64,000 nt of DNA from a virus. Shown here piece after piece: positions 8,722 to 16,453 of the stretch; the stretch's first letter is position 1, and each line of letters begins with the position of its first letter. The translations under genes were made by a program, and so were the position numbers. The DNA lies in IMG/VR virus record IMGVR_UViG_3300047548_000772, positions 1-64,000 of that record. The stretch is one strand, 5' to 3'. Under the pieces are notes generated by a model. The model was not told the origin of the DNA. It made no database searches and saw nothing but the letters and a program-made list of their open reading frames with translations.

Positions 8722-9678
8722 TTGTTGCTGCGCACGTTCACGTAGGCTGTCTGCATAGCCAGTCATTAACCAATCAAAGTTATGTTGAGTTTGCTCATGT
8801 ACAGCATCAACGTCAATGTTACCGGTTAACACACTTAAATTACGTTCAATGGCCGAATTCAATCGTGTGCCATTGGATTCCGAGTCGTAGCTCAAGTCAA
8901 ATAAGTTTTCAAACGTGCGAAATCCACGGTCACGAATTTGTTGATGGATTCCGCGGTGCCCTATACACATAAACGGATGTTGTGCTGCAATGGCAAATAG
9001 TGTTTTTTCTGTGATAATCCCGCCGACATCTTGATATAAACTTTCAGTTACTACGCTTACACGACAATTTTGATAAGCAGGCAGCAATCTAACAAAGTTA
9101 TCTATGTTATCGAAGTTATAATTATCGTAGGGATGCCAAGGTAAAGGACTGTGTATGTTATGCGTAAGTAATCCTTTGGGTGTGTCTTTTAATAAATCGT
9201 AGACTTGATTGCGATGCTCGCGAGGTCGTCCATTTAAACATAGCCAATTATAAAAATAATTCTTATTAATAACATGCTGCCAATTGCTGTATTGTTCTTT
9301 TAATCCGTGTGCTATTTCAAAACTATGACTGGCAAATTCTACACATTTAATTGGTCCCGAATATATTGAATTTAAATCATGGTCCCAATGTACGAATATA
9401 ACCTTAGGCAAATATTCTGGTTTTAAATTTTCTTCTAACCAATATAATTCAACACATAAATCACCGTGAAAATGAACAAAATCTTGTGCATGAACAACCA
9501 ATCTAAAATTAGGTTTATTCCAGGGCAATTGATCGATATTATCCGGTAATGTTATTGTCCAACGACTTTCTATTATAGGACGCTGTAATGCACAGGGCAT
9601 AATAAAGCAATCTAAACCTGCGCCTTTTAACATATAGTGCAGGGTTTTGTTAAAGTTAGTAACTACATGGGTTGACAT
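8704..9678 (-). CDS. glycosyltransferase-like protein
   Basis: 324 residues on the minus strand. The C-terminal half has VVTESLYQDVG ... ITEKTLFAIAAQHPFMCIG and GFRTFENLFDLSYD, the layout of the nucleotide-sugar half of GT10-type and related phage glycosyltransferases; the protein at 39544 shares this pattern. Sugar donor and acceptor are unknown. Convergent with 8347 and divergent from 9764, so it forms its own transcription unit. It may glycosylate phage or host surface components; that is inference. Confidence 0.65.
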   Translation of the reverse strand: MSTHVVTNFNKTLHYMLKGAGLDCFIMPCALQRPIIESRWTITLPDNIDQLPWNKPNFRLVVHAQDFVHFHGDLCVELYWLEENLKPEYLPKVIFVHWDHDLNSIYSGPIKCVEFASHSFEIAHGLKEQYSNWQHVINKNYFYNWLCLNGRPREHRNQVYDLLKDTPKGLLTHNIHSPLPWHPYDNYNFDNIDNFVRLLPAYQNCRVSVVTESLYQDVGGIITEKTLFAIAAQHPFMCIGHRGIHQQIRDRGFRTFENLFDLSYDSESNGTRLNSAIERNLSVLTGNIDVDAVHEQTQHNFDWLMTGYADSLRERAQQQLLATL

Positions 9679-9682
9679 TAGG

Positions 9683-9711
9683 TTGACTAGAAATTGTGTT
9701 TTTTGTATAAT
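9683..9711 (+). promoter_or_regulatory. sigma70-like promoter
   Basis: TTGACT, 17 nt spacer, TATAAT, lying in the 85 nt gap between divergent genes. The spacer begins AGAAAT, as in most other promoters of this window. Transcription would start near 9718 and serve the 9764 gene and the small-gene array behind it. Confidence 0.85.
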
Positions 9712-9763
9712 GTATGTATTCTAAATAGGAATCTAACCTTAAATAATAGTCTAAGAGACCAAA

Positions 9764-10219
9764 ATGGACATGCAATTCTTAAAGCGTTTCCCTAAATCAA
9801 AGCAGGAACAAATCTGCCAACTCATGGGCTATATCAGCCTACTGGGTGTTTCAGGCAAGGATTTGATCAGCATTGGTGGATATATCGAACGCTCAAAGAA
9901 AAAGGAACAAGCAGAACACATGCGTGATATTGCCTTGGGTTACAAACCACAGCATATTCGTGGTGACGCCGAAAGCCGCACTAACTTGTGCCGCCGTTTT
10001 AAAATCGAATATCAAGGTCGTTGGTATGCATTTGAAATGCGATATCATCGCGAATGGCAAATCACCAGCCGCCAAACTGGTAAGCGCATTACCCATCATA
10101 CTGCCTGGCGTGACTGGGGCACCTGGGCGCAACGCCGTGGTTATACTGCTCGCCTAGAGTTAACCATGTATGATGTTTTGCTAGACATCCACGATGGTCG
10201 CTTACAACTTAACTTTTAA
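9764..10219 (+). CDS. hypothetical basic protein
   Basis: 151 residues, first gene after the promoter at 9683. The N-terminal part is helical (FPKSKQEQICQLMGYISLLG). The C-terminal part is rich in Arg, Trp and His, with RRFKIEYQGRWYAFEMRYHREW. Basic and aromatic content would suit nucleic acid binding, but no family is recognised. Confidence 0.65.
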   Translation: MDMQFLKRFPKSKQEQICQLMGYISLLGVSGKDLISIGGYIERSKKKEQAEHMRDIALGYKPQHIRGDAESRTNLCRRFKIEYQGRWYAFEMRYHREWQITSRQTGKRITHHTAWRDWGTWAQRRGYTARLELTMYDVLLDIHDGRLQLNF

Positions 10220-10229
10220 GGAAAATAAA

Positions 10230-10400
10230 ATGGCTGATATTAAAGCAGAAGTAGCAACACTAATGACCGAGCAAGGACTTGATCCTAAGAGCATTCCTCT
10301 AGACACAATGACCACCGGTGCGTTAGAAAGTGTAAAAGAGCATTTGGAAACACACGACAACGTTACTAGTATCAAAGTTCAACCTGGCAAGCGTATCTAA
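10230..10400 (+). CDS. small acidic hypothetical protein
   Basis: 56 residues from the ATG at 10230, which has AAGGA 7-11 nt upstream and is preferred over the upstream codon at 10194. Reads MADIKAEVATLMTEQGL then a DTMTTGALESVKEHL helix. Function unknown. Confidence 0.65.
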   Translation: MADIKAEVATLMTEQGLDPKSIPLDTMTTGALESVKEHLETHDNVTSIKVQPGKRI

Positions 10401-10409
10401 GGAATTCAA

Positions 10410-10559
10410 ATGTACAAACTTCTCTTTGATGGCATGGTATTTCCGTTTAAAACATTGGACGAGGCTTTGCTGGCTAGTAAAAACCTTGTGGTTGAATGGA
10501 CTATACTTGATCCTCAAGGAGAAGTTGCATTTGATTGGGTAGATCGCGTAGGCCCCTAA
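10410..10559 (+). CDS. 49-residue hypothetical protein
   Basis: Starts MYKLLFDGMVFPFKTLDEA with AAGGA 7-11 nt upstream of the ATG at 10410 and ends at TAA 10557-10559. An FDGxxFPFKTLDEAL start is typical of tiny phage proteins with a beta-hairpin and a helix. Tight spacing to both neighbours supports it. Confidence 0.6.
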   Translation: MYKLLFDGMVFPFKTLDEALLASKNLVVEWTILDPQGEVAFDWVDRVGP

Positions 10560-10566
10560 GGAGAGT

Positions 10567-10755
10567 ATGATGCGTGAAGATCTAATGGAAGCAGTATTGC
10601 AAGGCACAGCAAGTCCTAGATTGCTTACTGATGCTGAACTCGACGAACTTGTTCGTCGCTGCGACAAAATTGTATTTGATGCTGCTATAGAAACAGCATA
10701 CCAACATAACCCCGCACAAACATTCAGCGGAACCACTAACCCTACTATACACTAA
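10567..10755 (+). CDS. small hypothetical protein
   Basis: 62 residues, mostly helical (LTDAELDELVRRCDKIVFDAAIETAY). AAGGAGAG lies just upstream of ATGATG. No family recognised. It directly precedes the first LRW-family gene. Confidence 0.6.
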   Translation: MMREDLMEAVLQGTASPRLLTDAELDELVRRCDKIVFDAAIETAYQHNPAQTFSGTTNPTIH

Positions 10756-10762
10756 CAAACCA

Positions 10763-10927
10763 GTGAAAACAGCACACGCTTGGCAATACAACGGTGTAGC
10801 CACTTGGACAGAACTGATTGAATGGTGTGGTGCTAACTTGTCGCCTCGCTGGCATACCAACTGCCGCGACACTTTTTACTTTTGCTGTGATGAGGACTAC
10901 GTTATATTTTTGTTGAGGTGGGCATGA
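10763..10927 (+). CDS. LRW-family protein, first of the array
   Basis: 54 residues from a GTG at 10763. It shows the family pattern in its shortest form: a W-x-E-L-I-E-W-C helix, an R-W turn, then YFCCDEDYVIFLLRWA at the C-terminus. The codons for the terminal L-R-W (TTG AGG TGG) double as the ribosome site of the next gene, whose ATG overlaps this stop. A GTG start and small size make it easy to miss. Family function unknown. Confidence 0.7.
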   Translation: MKTAHAWQYNGVATWTELIEWCGANLSPRWHTNCRDTFYFCCDEDYVIFLLRWA

Positions 10928-11202
10928 AATTAATTAAACTAGACCGCAGACATCACGGCCACCGCACTTGGACTCATGCCTTGCAATTTACTCAGCAAGA
11001 ATGCCATGTTCGTCACCGCAAATTTGCTCCGTATGTACAAGCCTTTAGTGAAATATACGGTGACGAACACTGGTACGATCATGCTGCAAATTGGCGTGAG
11101 TCTCTTAAATGGAATGAACACTGGCGTTACGATCGGCATCGCCGCAGAATCTACTTTAAAGATCCCAGCATACTAACCTTTGTGGAGTTGAAAATATCAT
11201 GA
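10924..11202 (+). CDS. LRW-family protein, divergent
   Basis: 92 residues from the ATG at 10924 (ATGA overlap). Rich in His, Arg and Trp, with YDRHRRRIYFKDPSILTFVELKIS at the end in place of the usual tail. The R-x-I-Y-F-K-D block aligns with the family; the last residues (LK-I-S) have drifted from LKW. Longest helix region is ECHVRHRKFAPYVQAF. Confidence 0.65.
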   Translation: MKLIKLDRRHHGHRTWTHALQFTQQECHVRHRKFAPYVQAFSEIYGDEHWYDHAANWRESLKWNEHWRYDRHRRRIYFKDPSILTFVELKIS

Positions 11203-11408
11203 CTATGAAATTACCTTGTGGTGGTGTTGCTTACTTTGATGAGGGTAGCGGAATTGGTTATCGTTGTGAGCATTGCATGGCTGTAGTAGGCAGCGTGGGT
11301 ATGCCCCGGTCATGTAAATCAGAAAAGGACAAGTATGACAAAGTGTTGCCTGCGTTAGGCAGCCGAGTTAAATGGAACTACGAAAAAGGATGTGAGGAAA
11401 CTGCATGA
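11199..11408 (+). CDS. small Cys-containing protein
   Basis: 69 residues, ATGA overlap at both ends. CEHC at residues ~24-27 and two single Cys (positions ~8 and ~41) could form a zinc site, and GIGYRCEHCMAVVG resembles a half zinc ribbon. It lacks the LRW tail although it sits inside the array. Function unknown. Confidence 0.6.
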   Translation: MTMKLPCGGVAYFDEGSGIGYRCEHCMAVVGSVGMPRSCKSEKDKYDKVLPALGSRVKWNYEKGCEETA

Positions 11409-11590
11409 GATTCCGCTATAAGCTCGACCCCGAGTCGGATCCGCGAAACAATTTCTACAACATGTTTACATGGTGTCAGCAACGGTTTGGGCAGTCCGGG
11501 TTAAAGAATAGTGCATGGACCTATAAGTACGGAACTTGGCACTTTCGTCGGCGTGAAGATTACGTAATGTTTATCCTGAGGTGGATATGA
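11405..11590 (+). CDS. LRW-family protein
   Basis: 61 residues. A compact clear member: FTWCQQRFGQSG, then AWTYKYGTWHF and REDYVMFILRWI at the C-terminus. The order WC-helix, FG, W-strand, aromatic strand, acidic-D-x-x-MF-x-LRW is the family core. ATGA overlaps at both ends; the terminal CTG AGG TGG carries the ribosome site of the next gene. Confidence 0.75.
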   Translation: MRFRYKLDPESDPRNNFYNMFTWCQQRFGQSGLKNSAWTYKYGTWHFRRREDYVMFILRWI

Positions 11591-11883
11591 AAATCGTAAA
11601 ATTAAATGGTAACTTTAACATTTACAAGACCCACGGGTTCGAAGTAGGTGTAAAGTTCGATCTTTGGGATACCAAAGCACGTAACTTTGAAGCAGTTGTA
11701 GCAGATTGCTTGGGCAAACGAGCCTGGGGCTGGAAATACTATCCTAGTCTGGAGGTCAGAGAAAACTGGGCCGGTGAGTTTGGCAAACGTGCTAGTGGAC
11801 AAACCACACCGTATTGGATTTACTTTCGCCGGGAAAGTATGCTAACATTAGTATTATTATCAATCAATCATCAAAAGGACTAA
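11587..11883 (+). CDS. LRW-family protein, degenerate tail
   Basis: 98 residues from the ATG at 11587 (overlap with previous stop; an in-frame GTG lies two codons upstream). Ends YWIYFRRESMLTLVLLSINHQKD: the Y-W-I-Y-F-R-R-E-S block fits the family but the LRW has become LLS and a short extension follows. Probably a member that lost the exact ending. Confidence 0.65.
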   Translation: MKIVKLNGNFNIYKTHGFEVGVKFDLWDTKARNFEAVVADCLGKRAWGWKYYPSLEVRENWAGEFGKRASGQTTPYWIYFRRESMLTLVLLSINHQKD

Positions 11884-11885
11884 AA

Positions 11886-12398
11886 ATGGTTACTATTAAA
11901 GACTTTATGGAATCGGTTAACTATCGCATTACCGAAGGCAGCGAATACTGCTGGTCGTGCTTTGGGCCATATGCTTACAGACTAGATTCTTGGAATGGCG
12001 AAACCGATGGCTATACTATTAGCCTACTATTTGATACACAATCGCAAGAAGTATATCAAGCCGAAGCATGGGATTATGCTCGTGAGCGTTACTATCGTTG
12101 GCAAAATCCTGCATACATTGATGCGCATGTTGCTGAAGCCAAGTCACGTGACATCGACCCCGACGAAGCCTGCGATGGTGCTAAGTTTATTGACTTGGAA
12201 GTCGCTGCTGACTTCTTAGACAAAGCACTTTCAATTGTACAAGGTGTAGACTACGATACTCGCGTACAAATTGAAGTTGAACTCGACGATGACGTTATCA
12301 ATGCTGCTATGCGTATTGCACACGAGCGTGATATTACTTTTAATCAACTTGTAGAACAAATTATTCAGGCTAAAATCAACGAATTAAAAGGTGTGTAG
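11886..12398 (+). CDS. hypothetical protein with ribbon-helix-helix-like C-terminus
   Basis: 170 residues from the ATG at 11886, preceded by AAAAGGAC. The N-terminal ~110 residues are acidic with WSCFGPYAYRLDSW. Residues ~125-170 (VQIEVELDDDVINAAMRIA then ITFNQLVEQIIQAKI) look like an Arc/MetJ ribbon-helix-helix DNA-binding domain. A DNA-binding regulator is plausible, though the same fold pattern appears in many phage proteins of unknown role. Not part of the LRW family. Confidence 0.7.
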   Translation: MVTIKDFMESVNYRITEGSEYCWSCFGPYAYRLDSWNGETDGYTISLLFDTQSQEVYQAEAWDYARERYYRWQNPAYIDAHVAEAKSRDIDPDEACDGAKFIDLEVAADFLDKALSIVQGVDYDTRVQIEVELDDDVINAAMRIAHERDITFNQLVEQIIQAKINELKGV

Positions 12399-12622
12399 TG
12401 TCATCTATCACCCAACAAGGTCCATTTTTCACTCCGTGGAAGCAGTGGTTTGCCTGGCGTCCTGTGCGCACACTTGGTGGTGAACTAGCGTGGATGCGTA
12501 AGATTTATCGTCGTGCTTACGAAAAGGACTATGTTACACACGACGACTGGACACGTTATCAATATGGTAGTTTGCTTGATGTAATCGCAAACCCAGATCG
12601 CCCACAGGCTTGGTGGTCATGA
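12398..12622 (+). CDS. small hypothetical protein, Trp-rich
   Basis: 74 residues from a GTG that overlaps the previous TAG. Contains PWKQWFAWRPVRTLGGELAW and ends RPQAWWS. Lacks the acidic-DA-F-LRW block, so it is probably not a family member, although its Trp-rich end occupies the same position. ATGA overlap with the next gene. Confidence 0.6.
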   Translation: MSSITQQGPFFTPWKQWFAWRPVRTLGGELAWMRKIYRRAYEKDYVTHDDWTRYQYGSLLDVIANPDRPQAWWS

Positions 12623-12936
12623 GCAAAACTGTACAAATACTGCAAGCAGCAAACCAAGCAGGCAAATCTTTTGGGTTCACTGCTGAACAACAGCAATATC
12701 TTAAAGATGCACTTGAACTGGCTACAATCAAAATGAATCAAAAATTCGAACTCATTGATCAGGGTCCTGTAGACGATGCTCCTTGGTACACAGTTAAAAT
12801 TCGCGACAAAGAAATTTGGTTTTGGCTTACACAGCAAGAAGGTCGGTGGCATCACTATATTTGTGAGCAAACCCGCATTCCACTAGTCGACATGGACGAG
12901 CCCACTTATCTAGCCTTGGTAATGCGTTGGTCATGA
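12619..12936 (+). CDS. LRW-family protein
   Basis: 105 residues. The N-terminal helix region (QILQAANQAGKSFGF) is followed by a strand-rich part, WYTVKIRDKEIWFWL, and the tail DEPTYLALVMRWS. MRW replaces LRW. ATGA overlaps at both ends. Confidence 0.7.
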   Translation: MSKTVQILQAANQAGKSFGFTAEQQQYLKDALELATIKMNQKFELIDQGPVDDAPWYTVKIRDKEIWFWLTQQEGRWHHYICEQTRIPLVDMDEPTYLALVMRWS

Positions 12937-13124
12937 TTCAGAAAACTGCCCTAGCCATAGATCGGCCAACATTTTATATCGATCTGAAACCTGCCTACAG
13001 TATTACTGCGGATATGCAAAAATGGCTAGAGGAAGAAGAAGGTGCAGGCTATTCTTTGGGTGGATGGGGCATTTACTTCTACGATAGCAAAGATGCTACA
13101 ATGTTTGCGTTGAAATGGTTATGA
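12933..13124 (+). CDS. LRW-family protein
   Basis: 63 residues ending GWGIYFYDSKDATMFALKWL, the cleanest form of the signature. The 3' end (GATGCTACAATGTTTGCGTT) is almost identical at the DNA level to the end of the 15587 gene, pointing to recent duplication or gene conversion. ATGA coupling on both sides. Confidence 0.75.
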   Translation: MIQKTALAIDRPTFYIDLKPAYSITADMQKWLEEEEGAGYSLGGWGIYFYDSKDATMFALKWL

Positions 13125-13390
13125 CAATTACTTATAAACGTCCTTTTAGTGATCGCAGTACTCGTGTGCCTATACATAAAGTTTACTACGGCGAGCCCGT
13201 GGTAGAAGCAGATCCATTCCTTGGAATTCCATTTAAACTCTACCCATCGCACGATGCAGCAGCGATCGAATGGTGTCAAGAAAACTGCAGGGCCGCTTGG
13301 TACAGAAGTCCCGGTTATTGTGATCAATGCTTTATTGAATTTGAAGACGATCAAGATGCTATGATGTTTTCTTTAAGGTGGAGCGAATGA
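13121..13390 (+). CDS. LRW-family protein
   Basis: 89 residues. AAAIEWCQENC helix, AWYRSPGYCDQCFIEF strand, tail DDQDAMMFSLRWSE. A CxxC within the strand region is unusual in the family. The stop overlaps the next ATG. Confidence 0.75.
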   Translation: MTITYKRPFSDRSTRVPIHKVYYGEPVVEADPFLGIPFKLYPSHDAAAIEWCQENCRAAWYRSPGYCDQCFIEFEDDQDAMMFSLRWSE

Positions 13391-13596
13391 CTGGTTATAA
13401 CGAAGCGTTTCCTTATATTGTTGCTGATGACTCATGGCTTAGTTATGTAGATGTACAATGGCAAGATATGTGTAAATGGTGCGATACTAACCTGCCCGGT
13501 GAGTGGGAGTACTTCAATGGCGAGTATAGATTTGCTACAGAACGTGCTAAAATGTTATTTTTGTTGAGATGGAGCAATGGACAACTATCTTATTAA
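13387..13596 (+). CDS. LRW-family protein
   Basis: 69 residues. QWQDMCKWCDTNLPGEWEYF, YRFATERAKMLFLLRW and then a short extra tail SNGQLSY. The extension arises because the next gene starts 20 nt before this stop, using GAGATGGAG (the L-R-W codons) as ribosome site. Confidence 0.75.
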   Translation: MTGYNEAFPYIVADDSWLSYVDVQWQDMCKWCDTNLPGEWEYFNGEYRFATERAKMLFLLRWSNGQLSY

Positions 13597-13819
13597 CTGT
13601 GTAAATGCAGTAGGCTGGACGAAATTCAGCCGGCATTGTGCTGACATTTACTCTAACAGCAAGATTGTATCAATTAATTCTGTTTACGATTATCAACTTG
13701 CACTACAGTTTGGCTTTGAATATCCCAGAGTGCGTGTTAAGAGTCCACGCACATATCCGCACTACCTACGGTTTCGTACAGAACAAGAATATCTAGCGTT
13801 TGCCTTGAGGTGGTCATGA
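13577..13819 (+). CDS. LRW-family protein
   Basis: 80 residues. The N-terminal part (NYLINCVNAVGWTKFSRHC) is divergent; the end HYLRFRTEQEYLAFALRWS is typical. Overlaps the previous gene by 20 nt. Terminal TTG AGG TGG TC ATG A couples to the next gene. Confidence 0.75.
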   Translation: MDNYLINCVNAVGWTKFSRHCADIYSNSKIVSINSVYDYQLALQFGFEYPRVRVKSPRTYPHYLRFRTEQEYLAFALRWS

Positions 13820-14031
13820 TCAAAGTTATTCTAAACGATTCAAAGATTCCCTACGCGAATGTCTATGCGCATTTTTCATGGATTGCTGGTTGGGCCAAAG
13901 CCAACTGCCCAAGTTATGTCACATACGAAACCATAGACGTTAGCGACTTTTCTGTGACCAATGATGTGTTAGCAGAATATACATTTGTTGATGAACGTGA
14001 TGCAACCTTGTTTAGGTTGAAATGGTCATGA
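13816..14031 (+). CDS. LRW-family protein
   Basis: 71 residues. WIAGWAKANCPSYVTYE followed by YTFVDERDATLFRLKWS. The helix-strand-strand-helix order and tail are clear. ATGA coupling at both ends, with GGTTGAAATGG as a weaker ribosome site for the next gene. Confidence 0.75.
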   Translation: MIKVILNDSKIPYANVYAHFSWIAGWAKANCPSYVTYETIDVSDFSVTNDVLAEYTFVDERDATLFRLKWS

Positions 14032-14261
14032 TTACATTTAACGTTAGCGAGAACACAGCCTTTGATCGCATGTACCATCATTACTGGTTTGACTCTAAGT
14101 TCATTGAGCAGACTCCGCATTTGACTACGTCAGTGGTTGAAACCTGGATGGACTATACATTGGAAAACTATGGAATTCGCCCGCTGGGTCCAACGGGCAA
14201 TGGCATTTGGGAAGTTGTTGATGAACAAAAATACGCACTGATGCTACTAAAATGGACATAA
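14028..14261 (+). CDS. LRW-family protein
   Basis: 77 residues ending IWEVVDEQKYALMLLKWT. Contains a VVETWMDYTLENYGI helix and a G-N-G-I-W strand. D-A is replaced by Y-A. The next gene starts 10 nt before its stop. Confidence 0.7.
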   Translation: MITFNVSENTAFDRMYHHYWFDSKFIEQTPHLTTSVVETWMDYTLENYGIRPLGPTGNGIWEVVDEQKYALMLLKWT

Positions 14262-14593
14262 AGATTCTATCACATAGAAAACCCAGCAATCGTTCAATGA
14301 TGATGTTTACCAACATCATTAGGTTCCAACCTCGGACCGACGACGATAAGTCTGATTACCCTTATGAGAATTCATTGAATCGTATTTGTTCGTGGATCTC
14401 ACTTAACTTCAAAGAAAACTTTGTTGTTTTAGAAAAAACCAGTAGTCGCATTGCTGGTGGTTGGGCTGACAATAAAAAAGGGTGGCAAGTTCAAAGGTAC
14501 GAAGTAGATCGACGAGAACACTCAACAACCGCAGTTTATGAACTACGCTGCATGGGGCCAGATGCTACACTATTCATGCTAAAGTGGGGCTAA
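14252..14593 (+). CDS. LRW-family protein
   Basis: 113 residues from the ATG at 14252, inside the codons for the previous K-W-T. LNRICSWISLNFKENFVVLEK gives the WC-like helix (S-W instead of W-C), and the tail is CMGPDATLFMLKWG. One of the longer members, with an Arg/Asp-rich middle. Confidence 0.7.
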   Translation: MDIKILSHRKPSNRSMMMFTNIIRFQPRTDDDKSDYPYENSLNRICSWISLNFKENFVVLEKTSSRIAGGWADNKKGWQVQRYEVDRREHSTTAVYELRCMGPDATLFMLKWG

Positions 14594-15012
14594 TGAGTTT
14601 CAACGGAGCTGCATTTTTAAAGGATAAAGTAAGCATGGCCAAGTGGGAAATACATCGCCGATTCGGGACTGTTAAAGCCTTGTGGTGGAAGTTTATGCCC
14701 GGGGTAAAAATCACTGTTAAATGGCCCGCTGGGCTTGTAGAGATCGACGACTCTATGCCACAATGGGATTGGACTATTGGACCAGCGAAGTACGTAGTTG
14801 CCAGTGCCGACCCGAACGATCACTATAGGCCTTGGTTAGAGCAGAATGTAGGTCGTCAAGGTTGGGATTGGGACTGGCGATTAGGTCCAATCACTGGTGC
14901 ACAGGGTAGCGCAAACGGCCCGACTTATCTAACTGGAGACTATTTGGAGATCAAGTTTCGCAAAGCCAAGGCAGAATATGCTACAATGTTTAAACTAATA
15001 TGGCCCGACTAA
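14593..15012 (+). CDS. LRW-family protein, long form
   Basis: 139 residues, TAATG overlap with the preceding gene. Very Trp-rich (WWKFMPGVKITVKWPAG, WDWDWRLGP). The tail KAEYATMFKLIWPD keeps A-T-M-F and W with two extra residues. Length suggests a duplicated or extended strand region. Confidence 0.7.
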   Translation: MSFNGAAFLKDKVSMAKWEIHRRFGTVKALWWKFMPGVKITVKWPAGLVEIDDSMPQWDWTIGPAKYVVASADPNDHYRPWLEQNVGRQGWDWDWRLGPITGAQGSANGPTYLTGDYLEIKFRKAKAEYATMFKLIWPD

Positions 15013-15013
15013 C

Positions 15014-15289
15014 ATGAATATACCTTTAGATGTTTTAGAATCCATGGAACAACAAGCAGCACAAAGTTTGCGTGAAAGCATTGACTTTGAAGTGTTGGCC
15101 GATGTGTTAGTTACTGGATGTGGATGGACCGATGTGGTCATTGATTTGATGTTTGCTGGCACAGATCGAGAAAAAGAAATAACACAATGGGCCGAGGATA
15201 ATTGTGCAGGACTACATAAACATCACTACGGACGTTGGGTATTTGAACTTGCCGCTGACGCTGTGCTGTTTAAACTAAAATGGGCTTAA
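15014..15289 (+). CDS. LRW-family protein
   Basis: 91 residues. Helical N-terminus (LESMEQQAAQSLRESI), then ITQWAEDNCAGLHKHHYGRW and VFELAADAVLFKLKWA. W-A-E-D-N-C parallels W-C in other members. Confidence 0.75.
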   Translation: MNIPLDVLESMEQQAAQSLRESIDFEVLADVLVTGCGWTDVVIDLMFAGTDREKEITQWAEDNCAGLHKHHYGRWVFELAADAVLFKLKWA

Positions 15290-15290
15290 T

Positions 15291-15590
15291 ATGCTGGTAT
15301 ATCGCAACGGACTACTACAATTACCTGATCACGAATATTCAGTATTTGATGGCGAAATTAGATTTAATCATGCCCTACAGTTAGGCGATCGCATACACGT
15401 TCAAGACGGCGTGTATCAACAAACGTTTTCCAGCGATGGACGAACTAATGTTTTTGTCGTTGACACCGAGGTTCAAGAAAACCTTGCTATTACCACGTTG
15501 TTAGAAAACTGTCTCAAGTACAAAGATAATCCTATGGTCATCGATGCACTAGAACGATTACAAGTAGCATTGTCATTGGTGCGAGAATGA
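15291..15590 (+). CDS. hypothetical protein with tail-fibre-like start
   Basis: 99 residues, not an LRW member. LVYRNGLLQLPDHEYSVFDG and LGDRIHVQDGV recall the small beta repeat often found at adhesin or tail-fibre edges. The C-terminal helix (NPMVIDALERLQVALSLV) is similar to the end of the 58569 protein (HPMVADAVASLKDA). Function unknown. Its stop overlaps the next start. Confidence 0.6.
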   Translation: MLVYRNGLLQLPDHEYSVFDGEIRFNHALQLGDRIHVQDGVYQQTFSSDGRTNVFVVDTEVQENLAITTLLENCLKYKDNPMVIDALERLQVALSLVRE

Positions 15591-15799
15591 TCGAAATTAA
15601 GTTTGGCCGGGAGAGGTTTCACGAAGCCCAAGAAATGAGTCTGTGGCTCATTGATCATTATGGTCGTGGTATGTGGTATCGATATGCAATGGTCGAAAAT
15701 AACGATTGCCGGTGGGCACAGGAAAGCGCCTTTGGTATTACTTGGTTTTACTTTCGCAACCAAGAAGATGCTACAATGTTTGCATTGAAGTGGCAATGA
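15587..15799 (+). CDS. LRW-family protein
   Basis: 70 residues. EMSLWLIDHYGRGMWYRYAM, then ITWFYFRNQEDATMFALKWQ: a textbook member. DNA of its last 30 nt nearly matches that of the 12933 gene. ATGA overlaps at both ends. Confidence 0.75.
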   Translation: MIEIKFGRERFHEAQEMSLWLIDHYGRGMWYRYAMVENNDCRWAQESAFGITWFYFRNQEDATMFALKWQ

Positions 15800-16194
15800 G
15801 CATTTGGGCAAAGATCAAAGATCGTTGGCTTACTTGGCGCACAGGCAAGGATGCTGAACAACGTGCATGGGACGCATGGTGCGATGTTAATGTGTGTCGC
15901 CGCGCCCATACAGTAGAAAATTACTACTACAAGTTTAAGCATATTATCGAAGTAGACCCAGCCAAAGTATTTGATACCACATGTCCATTTGGATGGACCT
16001 ATATCAAAGACTTTCAGCAATTTGCATTTCCAAACCGAGAACTAGGCAACAATACAATGTGCGAATGGTTTCGTTGTGTCAAGGACGACTACGATGGACA
16101 ATGGCATATCAATGAAATCGGCGGCTATGACCACCTTTTTGCTGCTACAAATTCCGACGCAGATGCCATAGTTATAGCGTTAAAATACACTTGA
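15796..16194 (+). CDS. LRW-family-like protein, long form
   Basis: 132 residues from the ATG at 15796 (ATGA overlap). AWDAWCDVNVCRRAH gives the WC helix; the tail is NSDADAIVIALKYT, with Y for the final W. Ends this sub-operon: the next gene has its own promoter whose -35 overlaps this stop. Confidence 0.65.
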   Translation: MSIWAKIKDRWLTWRTGKDAEQRAWDAWCDVNVCRRAHTVENYYYKFKHIIEVDPAKVFDTTCPFGWTYIKDFQQFAFPNRELGNNTMCEWFRCVKDDYDGQWHINEIGGYDHLFAATNSDADAIVIALKYT

Positions 16195-16219
16195 CCAGAA
16201 ATACCTATTTTGCTATAAT
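16191..16219 (+). promoter_or_regulatory. sigma70-like promoter giving a leaderless mRNA
   Basis: TTGACC, 17 nt, TATAAT at 16214-16219. The downstream ATG is at 16226, which is about where transcription would begin, so the message should have no leader. The -35 overlaps the stop of the preceding gene. Confidence 0.8.
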
Positions 16220-16225
16220 TATACT

Positions 16226-16453
16226 ATGGCTAAAATAGTACCCGTAAAAGAGTTAGAACCTGCATTTAGTAATGCCATGCGAGCGTTGATCGCCGAATGT
16301 GGTCCAGATATTATGACCATGGCTAATACAATGAACGCTTGGCAGAAACACTACGGGTCGTATATTTTACACGATGAAAATTTTGGTTGGGAAGTTGTAG
16401 CATTTAAATCAGAGCAAGATCAAGTTATGTTTATGTTAAAGTGGGGTAGTTAA
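16226..16453 (+). CDS. LRW-family protein with its own promoter
   Basis: 75 residues. AFSNAMRALIAEC, NAWQKHYGSY, then AFKSEQDQVMFMLKWGS. The only array member directly behind a strong promoter, 6 nt after the -10 box, with no ribosome site possible on a leaderless message. Its stop is followed at once by the GGQ gene. Confidence 0.75.
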   Translation: MAKIVPVKELEPAFSNAMRALIAECGPDIMTMANTMNAWQKHYGSYILHDENFGWEVVAFKSEQDQVMFMLKWGS

